Counted from the stretch's first letter, positions 44,501 to 57,875 are shown. The stretch: DNA of 64,000 nucleotides from Isoetes taiwanensis (GCA_021234155.1 JAJEKV010000003.1:33031166-33095165), one strand, 5' to 3'. Numbers and translations: made by a program. The notes: a model not told the origin generated them from the sequence alone.

Positions 44501-47500
44501 TTAATGTTCACAGAAGAAGTCTTCTTAGATACGAGGCCGTTGATCCGTTCTGTTCTGGATGGATACAATGTCTGTATATTTGCATATGGGCAGACTGGTG
44601 CAGGGAAAACCTTTACAATGGTAACTTGTCAATAATACCAAATTTTTTTGGCAATATGAAATAAAAGACAGGAAACAAGAAAAAACGTGCCTATCTTACA
44701 GAGTGGTCCAGCTGATGAATCTGAAGGTTCCCATGGTGTTAATTATCGTTCACTTGAAGATCTTTTTCATATTTCTAGAAGCAGGAAAGACGATCTTCAG
44801 TATATCATCAATGTCCAGATGATGGAAATATACAATGAACAAGTGCGGGACTTACTTAGCACGGATGGAACTAACAAGAAATATCCTTAATTTCTATATC
44901 TTTTTTCTTTACTGTTTCCTTTTTATACCAATGGCATGTCAAATTTAACTATAAGTACATTAGAGATACGAAACTTTTCTCAGCAGAATGGAATGAATGT
45001 TCCGGATGCCAGCATGCATCTAGTAAATTCCACCGCTGATGTTTTGGAGCTGATGAAAACTGGACAAAGGAATCGGTCAGTTGGTTCCACTGTTCTCAAC
45101 GAGCGTAGCAGCCGTTCACACAGGTTTATATTTCTTTTTTATGATGATTGGTTCTTAGAAAATCAAGAAAACATTATAGCACTAATGTGTTCATTCACTA
45201 TCTTTCCAGTATATTGACTATCCATGTTCATGGCAAGGATTTGGTATCGGGGAGTTCTCTTCGGGGTTGTCTTCATTTAGTTGATCTTGCTGGAAGTGAA
45301 AGAGTCAATAAGTCTGAGGCTGCTGGTGATAGGCTAAAAGAAGCCCAGCACATAAACAAGTCACTTGCTGCTTTAGGAGATGTGATATCTGCTCTTGTCC
45401 ACAAAAGCAACCATATTCCTTATCGTAATAGCAAGCTTACACAGCTTCTTCAAGATGCATTAGGTACGCTATGCTGTATGGCTTGTTGCTAGGATGTGAA
45501 TATCTGTCTTACTATATATATTTCATGCAACAGGTGGGAAAGCAAAAACGCTAATGTTTGTCCATATAAGTCCGGAAGCTGTATCATATGAAGAAACTTT
45601 GAGTACACTCAAGTTTGCCGAGAGAGTGGCTTGTGTCGAACTTGGGGCGGCACATACAAACAAGGAGAGTGGAGAGATACGAGACCTGAAGGAGCAGGTT
45701 TGTGGATATGTTAATTAGAAATTATTAACTGTACATTTGCTTACCATGTGCATACTGCATTGGGGGAATATATTGAATGTAACGTAAACATCCAGCACAG
45801 CTTGGGTTCCCTTGTATTTCTTGCCGACGTTGATAACTAAATTTATGGTGATTGGCCATGAGTCAATTGGGAAACGTTTAGCGAGACAATTCTATTTGTG
45901 GATCACTATAATAACAAAAATTAACGCCAAAGCTCTTAAAGTATTTATGCTTAAGCCATATTTGTGCCACTAGGATTAATGACATGGCAACAAGTTGTAT
46001 CTATGAGGATTGTTACAATCTCGTCCTATAAATCATGTATTGTGCTCTTTCTTGATCAACTTAGATTCTCTTCTGGTTTCTAGCCTTGTTCTTCCAGTCT
46101 AGGAGCTCTCCAACCTTATCACAAGGCTTATAAGGTTTGTTGAAATTACAGATATCTGCTTTAAAGGATGCATTAGCAAAGAAGGAGCTTGAAGTAGAAA
46201 GTTTTAAAGTGACACGGAACAATGCAAGAACCTATTCACGCAGATCAAGTACAGAGGTACAACAGGCTATCAGTTTCAACTTAGAGCTTTGTTTGCAGAA
46301 GGCAAAAAATGATTTTAGTCAGTCCATTTCGCAACTTGGAGCTATTTTTGCAGAACGGCCGAAAAAGACAAACTGATCTTTATAAGTTTTGTTTTCTTTT
46401 CCCATTTAGGATTCTCATGTTGCAACAATTGGATCGCCGGAAGGTATGGATGGTGAAGCAGCCGTTAAATCTCCAATGACAAGTGGCATCTTCATTGATC
46501 AGAAGAAGAAGCCTGTGAATTCTAGGCAGCCACTTGTGCGTTCCAAATCGTCAATTGCAACTGAAGATTGTTTGTCAACCGGAATATCTGTTAAGCCAAA
46601 GCACATAAAACCTGTCGAAGAAAGGATACGATCAGATGAAACTTCAAAAGCACAGACAAGTGGCTTATCAATTATCCCAGAAGGACCATCATCTGAAGGC
46701 ATTGTTAGGGCACATCCTCTGGGAAAGATCAGTTCGCGCGATGATGGATCAAGATGTGCTTCTTATGACAGTACAAATATCCATAGCAATGGAAAGGCAA
46801 GCAAGAATGATGTAGTAAAGCCTGGTGATAGTATTCCTTTAAGGGGTCAGGGTGGTAGAGTTGTTGATGCACAAGATAGGCTTGCTCTTGAAGCTACATC
46901 TAGAGTGCAGAACATGTTAGAGGCCGACAAGCCACATGAGGCAGGCTTTTGTGTCTCGACTGGAGGAATAATCTCTGAAGCGACGAACACTACAAAAGCA
47001 TTTCCAGACAGGGAAGATAGTAGCTGTGAAGGGAAAGAGATGTCTCCTTCCAGTAAAATTAACATCTCACAAAAGTCTATTGGGCATCTGAAAAAGTAAG
47101 TTTTTTCCTTTTGGAAAATATAATAAAGGCACTGTAAAGTGGTGCAAATAGTTACCTTATCTATCATATTATTAAACCATCGGTTGCAGGTCCCCACAAC
47201 GGGCAAGTATTTTGAAGAATGGGAATAGATTGCCTCCTAATGGATCAATTTATGGGAATAGAAGACATTCTACTGGAAGGCCTCTTCTTCCTTGGAGGGC
47301 CGAGTCACCCAATAAGAGACGTGCGTCTCTTGGCACAAAGCCTCCTCAAGAAGTTGATACCATTGAAAGTGAGTTGTCCTGATCTTACAGGAAGAAATAC
47401 ATGAAAGGAACTCCACAATTAGCTGCTTTTGCTTTCTAACAAAGACATGTTGCCCTCTGAAATGGAGAATCAACGTTCTATCCATGTAGTATGGTAGTAC

Positions 47501-47762
47501 TTCTTACATATTTATGGTCCTTACCTTACCCTTGTCTTTATTTTTTGCAGTTTTGGCCAAGAGTGCAACAATTGAGCTCCCTGTGAAACAAACTCTTCCA
47601 CGTCAGGTTATGTCCCCTGGAACAACATCTAAGTCATTGAAAAAGTGAGTGATCAACTGTAACTTCCAGACTTTTTCTGTTCCATAAAATCAATGCTACA
47701 GCAGGAAAAAGCAGATGAAACCCCAATGAAGATAGTTTCTGTTTTCTTAAAACAGGATCTGA
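41563..47762 (+). CDS. KIN-14: Kinesin-14 with calponin-homology domain (KIN-14/KCH type)
   Basis: Readable exons: 41563-41734, 42016-42233, 42311-42448, 42527-42736, 42826-42932, 43014-43088, 43155-43232, 43299-43391, 43716-43797, 44099-44194, 44266-44445, 44514-44620, 44702-44880, 44959-45123, 45210-45463, 45534-45698, 46152-46256, 46410-47095, 47190-47368, 47551-47645, and a final few bases to TGA 47760-47762. One small exon near 43470 is uncertain. Order: short N-terminus, CH domain ([10 protein letters not shown] to [10 protein letters not shown]), coiled-coil linker, neck, then the motor from [11 protein letters not shown]. The P-loop is GQTGAGKT (44588-44611), switch I NERSSRSH, switch II DLAGSE (45283-45300) and YRNSKLT. 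A Ser-rich basic tail follows. The motor lies C-terminal to the coiled coil, as in minus-end-directed kinesin-14s; CH-type members bridge microtubules and actin. All key motor residues are intact. Confidence 0.93.
44881..44958 (+). other. Probable U12-type AT-AC intron in the kinesin gene
   Basis: The 78-bp intron begins ATATCCTTAA, the U12 donor consensus, and ends ...TTTAACTATAAGTAC. A branch-like TTTAAC lies about 10 nt before the terminal AC. Splicing AA|A TTA GAG restores the family sequence NKKLEIRN exactly. No GT-AG alternative keeps the frame there. Confidence 0.8.
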
Positions 47763-50700
47763 TGGATTCAAAGCAAGTAACGTAATGTCACAAGCAGAAT
47801 TCACAAAGCAACTTGCAACATTGTTCTAGGGTTGCAGTTATCAACAGAAGGATTACAGAGTAGGATGTAGTCTACTTTATATTGTTACTGTTACTTCATC
47901 AGGTGGCAATTTGCTATTCTAGTTTAGATTATTAATTCCTTCAATTGCAGATAGTGGCAAATCTGCGGTATGTTGACAAGCGGAATGTCTAATCAAGTTA
48001 TGTATGTCACCATCATGAACGTCACCATGAATGCTTCTTCGAGATGCTTCTTCGAGTGGCTTATGTAAACTGAGAAAAAACATCTTGTGATGTAGAAATT
48101 CAGTCTTGGAGATGATGCCAGGTAATTACACCACTCGCTTAAGAGCATACAGTTCCTTGGCTAACATAGCGTTTATTTTAGGTGGGTATCTCTTACTGGT
48201 GGCGAGGACATTTTTGTTTAGGCCTCATGTTTTCTGTATCAACTGGATTGTCAACAGTGAGAGCAACAGGCAGGCACCCGCGGTATCTATCTTGTAAGCT
48301 TTATGAGGAAAATGCAAAATGCAATAGCCAAAATTTGATTCTAGATGCAAGTGTAATCCCGAGTATTCTTAACTTTAATATTGTTAAGCATTAGATACTT
48401 TAATGAAGAAATGTGGAATTCAGAAGATTGAGTCATGCATGTCACATTATCTAGAAACGGAGCTAGAATCGTACTTCAATGAGTGATGGCCGCATTTCGC
48501 ATCTGTTGATGTGGCAATCACAGTAATGTTTTGCCTTGATCCTCGTTTGGAAATGGCATACTAAGCCACGACGCTAGGGCATGAACCCCTTTTCATTTCT
48601 GTGTATATACAGTAGTCAGTAGGGTAAAGTGGAAGAGCCATACGCCACTCTTGTTTGATCTGCATAATGGTAGTGAGCAGAGGTAAAGCGGAAGAGCCAT
48701 ACGACGCTTGTTTGAAAATCCTAAAACTTCGGGGCCACGGGCGGCAGTGGTTGACCGAAATCACACTTGGGCGGTGGACCGTTTCTGCACTCACCAAAGA
48801 TTAAAGATGCCTGCCAACATATTTATCCAAACAATTAGGGCCAGATTCCCCAAGGTCTCACGAACATCTTTAACCCATACCTTATACCTTATCTCTTACA
48901 AGAAATTTATCGCGGACATTTCTCTTCTCCAACATACTTCTAGAAAGGCGGATTTGTATATCTTTGGAATGGTATAGAAAATGTTCTTGAAATCCAGGAC
49001 TTAATAGTGAAGAATTTGTGGGAGAACATTCCTATGTATTGACTTATGTAAGTATGTCGAATTTGTGTGCATATGAATTTGAGTAAGGAACTTGAACTCG
49101 TGTTGTTGCCTCATGATTCATGCCCATAGGATAGTCGAGGGTTGCAGACATGGGTCTCTTAAGCCATTGTAATTGATGGGGATGTAGTCACATATTTGAA
49201 AGTAGACCAATGGTATACAAAGGAATATCTGTGGGTATATCCACGTGGTTGGTCACTATCCATATTTAATCTATCATTTTTAGCCCCCTCAAATTTTATC
49301 CTAAAATAACATTTCAATAATCAAGAGAACCATAGATCAATTGAATATGGATAGCAAGAAAAATGCGACTTTGATGAATGGCATGAAAAAAAAATGCAAA
49401 CTTTGCCACTGGCATGGCAGGGTATACACCAAATTTGCCAAAATAATTTAGTCATTCAAATTTGATACACTTTTTCCAATGCAGAGTACATACCTAATTG
49501 CCCAAACAATTTACTCATTTATAAAGATCTTTTTGGGCTAAGTAAGCAATGGTGTGAAAAACATATATGAAGAATGAATTCACAAAAACCCTAATAGACA
49601 GAATGCTTAGAGCATTGGCCTGAGATACAAAACGAGTATAGTCAGAACGTCTAGGAGTGGTCTAAGGCATAAAAAAAAAGTTGTTATATGCTATACCCAC
49701 TTGGTGGAAAAGCTTTCTTGACCATTAAAACGTGAGCAGGTCTTGAGGTATTTTCTTCTGGATTTTTGCCAATATGCAGGGGCTGCAACCATGGCTGAAT
49801 GAGAAGAGAAATTAGGCAGTTGAAGTAGTTCCTTAAGCTTAAATTATGTGACAAAGTTTGTATCAAAAAAGGGGAAAAAGCCAAGGCGAACGACAGAAGA
49901 CAGCTTTGAATCTGATCCAAGACCACACAATAGAAGTTTGAATCGGAGTTAATCAACTCGAAGTAAAGGTTATGAAAATGGTTGATGAAAAACCATTGAA
50001 AGACAAAAATATTTTAACACAACGAAATTGTTAGATAACCTAAAATCATTGAATGAAGATAAGATAAGATAAGATAAATTTTTCATTGATGAAGGAAAAG
50101 TGACGGACAGGGTCGTGCAAAAAGCCAGACTTGGATGCAGGCACATATGGAGCATTCTGCGGCAGTTTGAAGCAAATCACATGGAAACATTGCCTTCAAA
50201 AAATTAAAATTCGAAGGAAGGAAAGCAGACAGAGGAGGAGCTCGGATTAGCTCTTCAGACTTTCTTAATCTCGCCATGGAGTTCTTTTTTCCTTCTGCGC
50301 CAAAAATGGCTATGGCAATGGCACCTAAGCTGCTTCTGCAAAAACCGCTTCTCCAAAAATCGCAACAGAACAGAATTGTCCGCCGCCTTACCAGCTTCTA
50401 ACGGATTGAATGCTTCTGATGATACGTGGCATCTATACAGTGAAAAGGATTGCGGCGGAGAAAAAATAGAAGTGCAAAAAAGAAAAAAAAAAAAGGGAGA
50501 CTCGATTACATATATGTATACCTTATCTCTAACCCATACCTTATTATTATTATTTAATTTATTTTGGCTAAACCATTGGATTATAAACCATTGAATTTGT
50601 TAAATACGAATAAATACACAAAGTACGGGCATTCGAATGGCCCAAAGCTTCAACCTGAAAACCTCCGGTGAAGCAATAAACATCCGGAGATAGAAGAAAC

Positions 50701-51373
50701 AACAGAATCAGATCTACACAAATTTGGAGCGAAATCCAAAATAAGAAACTGAAGCAACAAACAGAGGAACCAACCAGCTATACAGAAGATTTACTGGCCA
50801 GGGAGTCGAACCCCGGTAATACCAACCAGTTACACATAAAAAGCATGGAAACATCTGATTTAATGATAAGAAACAACACAACACCATCGCTTCCAGCAAT
50901 CGAGACTGCCCCGTTCAAAATTGAAGTCTTGAATCTAAACTTCTTTCTGACACCAAGAACAAAATACCAAGGTTTGAATATGCATTTAATCCAGCAGTGC
51001 ATAATAACATCCCCGAAGGTAGGGTTTGCGGTCATTTAGAAGCCCTGTTATGCTTAGAAGCTCCTCCCTTGGCCGCCATCGCCTAACGCCTCATCCTCTA
51101 TTCCTGCTCTCTAATTTTGGTTTTTTGGTGGTCACGTGATGTGACGCCCATGCTGTTCCTAAAAAAGGACCATGAACAAAACAAAAAAAAGGGGGAAAAA
51201 AAACAAAACCAACCCTACACCATTGAAAAAGACCCCCGCAGGATCTTTTGCGCACCTTATTGATAGGGGTCACATGAGACGTTTTTGATATGGAGTGTTT
51301 AATGTCAACATGAATTGGTTCCACTGGCTTCCCTCCTCGGTTGAATGGGAATACCTTGGATTTGGACATGTAA
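47763..51373. other. Intergenic DNA downstream of the kinesin gene
   Basis: Noted within: a 59-bp imperfect tandem duplication at 48622-48715 ('ggaagagccatacg' twice), and a repeat at 48890-49150 related to 31620-31770. A 42-codon frame from ATG 50277 (MEFFFPSAPKMAMAMAPKLL...) looks like a plastid-targeting N-terminus but stops early. The rest has no supported gene. Confidence 0.4.
50797..50845 (-). repeat. tRNA-like B-box remnant
   Basis: The minus strand reads GGGGTTCGACTCCC, which fits the polymerase III B box and a T-arm. No A box or full cloverleaf fits around it, so it is at most a tRNA- or SINE-derived scrap. Confidence 0.3.
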
Positions 51374-51595
51374 TGGAAAAGATGCCTGGAAGCAATCCAG
51401 CCTTGCCGTCCAATTGTATAGTGACACGTGTCGCTGTTTCTTTCTCTGAAAATCGTGCAGAAACTTTACTGGTCGTTCTGCCATTTTTACCCCATGTTCT
51501 GTTTTTTTTACCCTTTATTCTGTTGTTTTCACCTGTTGCTCTGATTTTTGTCGCCATGTGGCAGCGCTGGATTGGTTCCAGGCATCTTTTTTGTT
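51374..51595. mobile_element. MITE-like element B
   Basis: Terminal inverted repeats of about 24 bp (AAAAGATGCCTGGAAGCAAT and its complement, ending ATTGGTTCCAGGCATCTTTT) with one or two mismatches bound about 220 bp of non-coding DNA. The interior has 'tttaccc..attctg' repeats like element A at 30129-30371. It lies about 100 bp from the second giant element. Confidence 0.75.
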
Positions 51596-51693
51596 AGGGC
51601 AAAGTCCTCAGGGATTCGGTCCAGGAGTGTCAACCCGACCTCCGCTGGCGAGTCGTGAGGTTTTTCTCCTCCTAATCAAGCCCAGAGGGACTT

Positions 51694-51718
51694 AAGTCGT
51701 ATTTAATTAAAGTGGGAC
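51694..51718 (+). repeat. Left terminal inverted repeat, copy 2
   Basis: Identical to 9262-9286, preceded by the target duplication ACTT. Confidence 0.95.
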
Positions 51719-52029
51719 TCATTCCATTCCCTTTTTTTTTCGGAACCCGGTTAATTTACATAAAAAGTAGCACCCCGACCCGAAAACTATCCTTAATTCG
51801 AATTTTTGAATAAAACTCTGAATCCGAGCTTTGCTGCAGTTTTCCCTGGTTCGCGAGTCGAGAACAAAAACAATGCAACTGAAACAAAGGAAATTCATTA
51901 AAGTTTGAAACCAAAGATCTAGTTGAAAAAGAATTTTTATTAATAAATTAAAATAGATACAATGTATTTTACATCTGGACACGTAGACCATGGCGGTCTT
52001 GTTTGCCACTACACATTACATCATCTTGG

Positions 52030-52505
52030 TAGGTGGTCCACCTTAGGGGATTAACTTGTGGCGCTTCTTCATGCCGTCTCGTAGCCTTGGGGCAACCTCG
52101 GCGAGGTGGAATGCCTCACGTGGAGGTGCCTCTGGAGCTACCGGCCCTCGGGTCCACCCGGACTTCTCCACTCGCCTCCGTAGCCTTTCATCGAATATGC
52201 TCCTTCCCACCCTCCGTGGATGTTATGCAATGCTTGCAAGATGCTTTGAGCTTGCTGGACTTTCTCTTTGTTCTTCGGGCCGTTCTTTATCCCTGTGGTG
52301 TAGCGAAAGCAACCTCTCAATTCGCGAAAGCAACCTTGTCCCAAAGGCCGCAAGAGTGTAGCGTGAATCTGGGATGTGCGAAGCGGTATTTCTTCCGCCT
52401 TGAGCGGGATCCGTGCCCGCTGGAGCGTCTCTCGTGATGCCCGAGTGGGATGCACAGGGTGGTGTCGGATCTGGTTCAACCACTCCGGAGCAAGGAGAGT
52501 ATGAT
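52030..52505 (-). other. Conserved left-arm segment (copy 2)
   Basis: Counterpart of 9590-10075. The minus-strand frame 52138-52530 is the longest here and includes SILQALHNIHGGWEGAYSMK. No family is recognised. Confidence 0.35.
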
Positions 52506-52559
52506 TAACAATTACGGTGCCATTAGTCAAAAAGAAGAAAAGAACGTTGAAATCAAATT

Positions 52560-52900
52560 ACAATGGAGAACATTCATTCCATACAACCGCATCCAATGAC
52601 GTGGGAAGTAGTGTCTTTCTCGACTCGCGAAATGAAAGGCCCATAAAAGTGAAAGTACAACCATTCTCATTAGAATATATGGTTGCATCCAATCACACAC
52701 CTAAGCATACAAATGGTTCGTCACCGAGATAATTGAAGATGCCTTTCTCGACTCGCGAGTCGAAAGGCCTAGGGAAACGCAATGTACAAGCATTATCATA
52801 ATAGATCATGCCTCGCATTCAGTCACACAATGAAACATACAAATGGTCTCATCAACAGATAAGCATGCCTTTCGACTCGTGAGTCGAGAAAGGCATCTAA
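52560..52900. repeat. Palindrome array, left arm (copy 2)
   Basis: Three units of about 130 bp carry palindromes near 52616 (decayed), 52744 (CTCGACTCGCGAGTCG) and 52871. It matches 10110-10445. Confidence 0.75.
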
Positions 52901-52996
52901 ACTCAATATACAAGTATATTCATTACAAAATGTTCAATACATGTGTTCACGCTCGCTTTACAATATTCACACAATTTGACTATCCCAAAGCAGGGG

Positions 52997-55900
52997 TCAC
53001 TCTTCTTGTTCACCAAAGTATTTGTCGCCCATAGCTTTCATGATCGCCTTTGCTCTCTCTGGATCGGGGTCCGTGGAGGCTCGGATAGTTCGTAAAGCAC
53101 ATCGCCACAAGAATGGCAAAGAGGGATTCCGCCAAGACAGGACCAGAGTCCCGGCGACAACCATCTATCCGCCTCATATTCTTCGTGTCGATATGGCTTA
53201 GCAATGATTGTATTTTTCTGCGTTATGATAGCACTTGTAGGCGAGTCGCCTATGATCAGCGTGTTGTGTTTGCCATAGTCCTGAATTGCTCATAAACGCT
53301 GTCCAGCCTTTTCACCATTATAGGCTTCCCTTTGTGATGGCTGGATCGAGGTCCTTCATATGCTCGACCCTTTCGCTTCCCCAAACGAACTTGAACTTCA
53401 AACTGAAATGCCGAGAACACCAAGAACATTGACAATATTTTTCTTTGCCATACAAGACCATATGCCCACTTCAAATCCCCGCTCCAGGCACCATTCAATA
53501 ATTTCCTTAGCTCTAGGCCTCGGATACACTATTTTATGCTCTCGTTTGGTTGGGATCCGCGAGATGTTAATCTCGGGACGTCTTTGTCGTGGTATACCGC
53601 AGCTAATACTCCATTGATGTCAAATATTACAAGCTTGGTGGGACCAAATTGATCTTAGTTGGAGTTTGGCTCACCATATTTCCTGCTCATCGGGATCCAA
53701 ATGCGGGATCATTATCTTCTCCGGCCCTTTCGGGTCATTAGCGTTGTCTTGGTCTCCGGATTGTCTTTGCGGCGAACCGATGCTTTCCAATGACAATGAT
53801 CCGAGTCGTTGACAAGGAATTCCAAATGATGACATCCGCCGAAAGGAACGAGTTTTCTCGACTCGCCGAGTCGAAATGAAAAGAAAAGGTATTGAAAGGA
53901 ACGTTTTTCTCGACTGCGAGTCGAGAAACACCGATAGAGCAAAGTAAACTCACCTCTGCCTCGTGTTTTCAATAATGTTTTCGGCAGCATTCTGGTCCAA
54001 ACCTTCGACATTCTCGTCTCCGTCGCCTTTTCTCCCCTCGGCCCTCGCCGCCTTTATCGCTTCCATTTGTCTTCCTCCCCTTGAAATGCTCATGAAGCAA
54101 GATCCATATGACCGAATGGTTTCAACCATGTCCTTATTTCCAACCCACGGATATAGGTTTCATTCCAAACAAAGATAGCCCCCCGAGAGAACGCCATTCA
54201 TGTACCACTGCGATACAATTTGATCTTCCCTCACCAAGCCGGGTTATGAAGTACTTGATAACTCTTGGCCGGATAGGAATTCTATGTATAGGACCCGGTC
54301 GCACCATCTTTGCTGACCTTGTCCATCGATGGAACATCCTCCATAAACCTGCCCCCTTCGTGGTTCCATCTGCTCTTGAGAGATCATGAACTTGTCGAGA
54401 TAATGATGCTCGCTAGACCACCACTTATCCAGTCGAATCGCCGATCTTGAAATCAAAACCAAAACTATGTTGGCAAAGCTTGGTGCCTTCGGCAAAGCAA
54501 GTCTGCACTCATGATCAAGTTCAGATATGGAGTGCATGATCTTGTTGGTGAAGTTAATATCACCGCCCATTGGGAGACAAGATTGTCCCGATTGCCCTAA
54601 GATGCAAAAGACAAGGAAACTAAAAGTATCCGTGTCGGTCATGTCCGTTACACGCCTTGTACCAACGCTTCTATGTCACTTTGTCATAAAAAGGGTGGGG
54701 GGGTCTTCGATCATATTGATGGCAAATAGTGCCACGGGTCCAGTGCCAGTCCCGCACCACCAAATCCCTTGTGTCCCAAAGTAACTAACCGAAATGGGGA
54801 GCTTATCGTCCCTTTAAATGGGACCACCCGAATCCAAGCTTCCTCTTGAGAATTGCCATAGCACGCTCAGGGAAAGGAAGGGTTTTGACGCTACGCTTCA
54901 GCTTGGTGTTGATGTAGGGTTGACATAGACGGTTCAATTCCTTCATGTCTTCCTCATCAAGGGCAGCCTTTTCCTTGTAATAATCAAATTCATGGTATTC
55001 ATTAGATGCAACGCTGCGTAACCTCCGTGATGCCTTCTTCTAACGACGCCGCCGCTTTAGGGATCATGGCATAATCCTTTAAATCCCCGCATTTTAGAAC
55101 TCCCCGGTCTTCCTTAGCGTGATTGTTCCATCCAAGATTTTGCCTTGTAGGTCAAGCGCTTTTGTCCGCAGGCCCCGTGATCCTCTTCATGAACCGCTTG
55201 TCAAACAACTTGGGGTCCGCCCGCTTGAAATTCTCCATTGCCGCCCTTCGCCTTGCCTCTTGTCCATTGAGCCCATATCTCAAATTATTTCTCCCGCACC
55301 GCCTCGATTGCTAAGAATGAGGTCATATTGGTCCGAGAGAGACTCCTCGCTTTCCTTGGTGTTCTCTTCTTCTTCTCCTCTTCTTCCTCTCCCTCGCCAT
55401 CTTCCTCATTCCTCCAGCAGAACATATCCGCATAGTTTCTCAAAGGTCTTCCACTTATCCGAGGGAGCCCTCGTTTCCTTTTAGGACGCCGAGGACAACC
55501 CAATGCTTTCCACTCGCTGCCTGGCGTGTATGATCTCGTCGGGATAAGGGCTGCATTGATCAATGTACCAATGTCGGGAGCATGAAAGTATCTACAAACA
55601 CCCTAATAAACAAGAATAGTAGCCCCGGGTTTTCTCGACTTCGCCAGTCGATAGAAAGTCCCTTTGAACGCCTAATTTTTCTTTTACTTATTCGGTTTCT
55701 CGACTCATGAAGTCGAGAAAGCTCTACATCCTTTGATTTTTAGAAGTTACCGGCTTTCTAGCCTCGCCATGAGTCGAAAACCCCAAAGGATAATCGGCAA
55801 ATGTTAGGATGGTAGGGCTTTCTCGACTCGCCCGAGTCAGAAAGTCCTGAATGTCTAATTTTCTTTTTACTTCTTCAGGTTTTCTCGACTCGAGTCGAGA

Positions 55901-56863
55901 AAGCTCTGCATCCTTTGATTTTCTCAGTATTACCTGGCTTTCACTTCAGCGAAATGAAAACCCCAAAGATAATCGGGCAAATGTTAGGATGGTAGGGCTT
56001 TCGACTCGACGAGCCCAGAATGGAAAGATTCGTGAGAGTTATTTACCTTTAATGTGAGCTGGCACTCACGCTATTGTGTTCGGCAGTGGCTAATGCCGCC
56101 CGGTTCGCTTGTGGGCGTCTCACGAAAGAACTCGCACTCTCGCTTGGCATATTTATCCTGATCCTTGCGGCACCTCCTTCTCCGTCAAGTAATACTTGAG
56201 CCGCCCTCGAATCGTCGACCGCCTACAACCCGTAACCGGACGCCTTTTCCCTTCGGATCTTCCTCGGACTTCCAAATGAACAACTCACTGCCGATCGCTA
56301 AAGGTATGACATCCGGGCATTGATCTCGCAACAGGATGTCGCACCATCGTTTCGAATCTCCAAAGATGTGTGCCGGATTAAATTCCCCGTGGTTGAACAA
56401 GACGGCACATCTCCGCGTGCAAACCTTCAGCCGTCTAATGTCCAAAGAAGCTTTTGTGTGATATTCCCAACGGATAATACCGAAGAAGCCGCTCCATTTT
56501 CCGGCCCCTCTCTCGCGGAAATCTCGATCCGATCATCCGGATCCATTATTGAGAGTCGACCATATCTTCGTCTCCGTCGCCATCCGATTCCTCCCTGTGG
56601 TGTCATCTTCCCCATCTTTGTTTTTGGTGGACTTTTTTGTGTATGAACCACAACTTCATTCCCCAATGAGTGTTGTAGAGCCTTCAAAGACAAAGAGAAG
56701 TGAAGCTCCCGTGATTGAACAGTTTTTCCCCGACTTTGGAAATCTCCATACCAAGCTCCTCGGATGTTAGGGTTCCGCCTCCTTCATCCCTTCCAGATCC
56801 TTCCACCCAAGGTTCGACAATTTAAAGGCGCCGCCCTTTTTCGGTGCCCTTAGCCTTGCTCAT
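52997..56863 (-). CDS. FCP1/HAD-phosphatase-domain transposon gene, single unit (copy 2)
   Basis: This is the single-copy form of the gene triplicated in copy 1. The MSKAK site is at 56861-56863 and the stop at 52997-52999. Motif I reads FDINGVL (about 53605-53628). The RPRAKEIIEWC-like and KANPIM..K-like segments and the final KAMGDKYF..EE-like tail are recognisable with frame breaks. The 54244-54642 frame (INFTNKIMHSISELDHECRL) and 55285-55563 (EEEEEKKKRTP) correspond to the middle exons. The intron at about 53830-53955 has two palindromes. The long intron near 55600-56000 holds at least four palindromes and two separated hairpin arms. Unlike units 1 and 2 of copy 1 it keeps the upstream exon. 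Function is unknown beyond the HAD-like domain. Confidence 0.58.
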
Positions 56864-56865
56864 GG

Positions 56866-57290
56866 AAGAGTGAGAATAATTTGAAACTCGCTAATTTTTG
56901 GTGCGATAGAACTTACTCTTTCCGCAGGTCCCTACATGTAGTGTTAAATGCTTCAATCCGGGCTCTTCTTGTCCCTTTGGTGTAGAAACAGATCTTTCTC
57001 CTTCCCACTTGTCGATACCTGGACATACCACCAAGAATCATTGCTGTTTTCAGAAGCTCTGTCTCCAGTCCCTCGATGACGAAGAATGGAGTTCGCCGCT
57101 GATCACCGCGAGTCCGAGGTGAATCTTTTGCAAGAAGAAAGGATGGATCAGTTAAGGTATTCCGACAAAAGAAAACCTCGAGCTCACCCGGGTGTTTGTC
57201 TTCTTCTTCTTGTCGCTGGTAGTAGCATCCCCTCCGGGCGCCACCAGCTTCTTGACGGAGTCATGTCTCAGATGCCCTCTCATCCTCTTC
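56866..57290 (-). CDS. Upstream exon region of the FCP1-domain gene (copy 2)
   Basis: Counterpart of 21976-22430. The donor CTGCGGAAAGA|GTAAGT lies near 56925. Conserved peptide pieces read GMSRY.QVGRRKI.F.TKGTRRA in one frame. The frame is uncertain because of indels at C/G-rich sites. Confidence 0.4.
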
Positions 57291-57659
57291 GGACCCCCCT
57301 GTAAATTAAGTTTCCTCCGCGCGTTGTGAGTTTTAGGACTGCATGTAAAAAAGATCGGGCGTGTTCTTTAGTTTGAACTTAAGGACATGCAATCATTTAT
57401 GAAAAAAAGCGGGCTAAGGGTACAGCACGGTCGGCTTTAGCCCGCCCAAACACTATTTCGAAATTTAATCACATCAAGGGACTAAGTGAGCGGAGCGTAG
57501 TTTATCTTCCCTGCGGCATTGGGGACCTCGAGTTCGGAGGGGAGCATCGACTGTGTTTACGACCCTCGAATGGCGCCGCGACGCGGTAAGCTGCTAACAG
57601 CGCCTTGCATATGTGTGTTTTTCCTGACCGCGCGTCCTATTGCAAGCAGTTGATTTGAT

Positions 57660-57875
57660 CGATGAGCACGGAGCTAAGGTAGGAAGCGGAGAGGAGCTGC
57701 CAGACACGGGAACTCTACACTGCGGCGCCATGGAACGGGGATACGCGAGAATCGCAGTGATACAAGTATTAGATGCGAATACACTCTTGAAGAGACCGGC
57801 GTAAGAAGCAATCACCTAGGTGAGGCCGCGGGATCCATGATACAGTGGCCCAAGGAATTATCAACAAGTGAAGAG
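57660..57875 (+). CDS. Plus-strand exon with 'QWPKEL' motif (copy 2)
   Basis: Counterpart of 22821-23035, ending at the same GTGAGT donor. The reading ARIAVIQVLDANTLLKRP continues with frame breaks to QWPKEL (written across two frames). Confidence 0.35.

Noticed and set aside
50797-50845. A tRNA gene on the minus strand
   Set aside because: Only a T-arm/B-box-like stretch is present. No acceptor stem, anticodon arm or A box can be folded around it.
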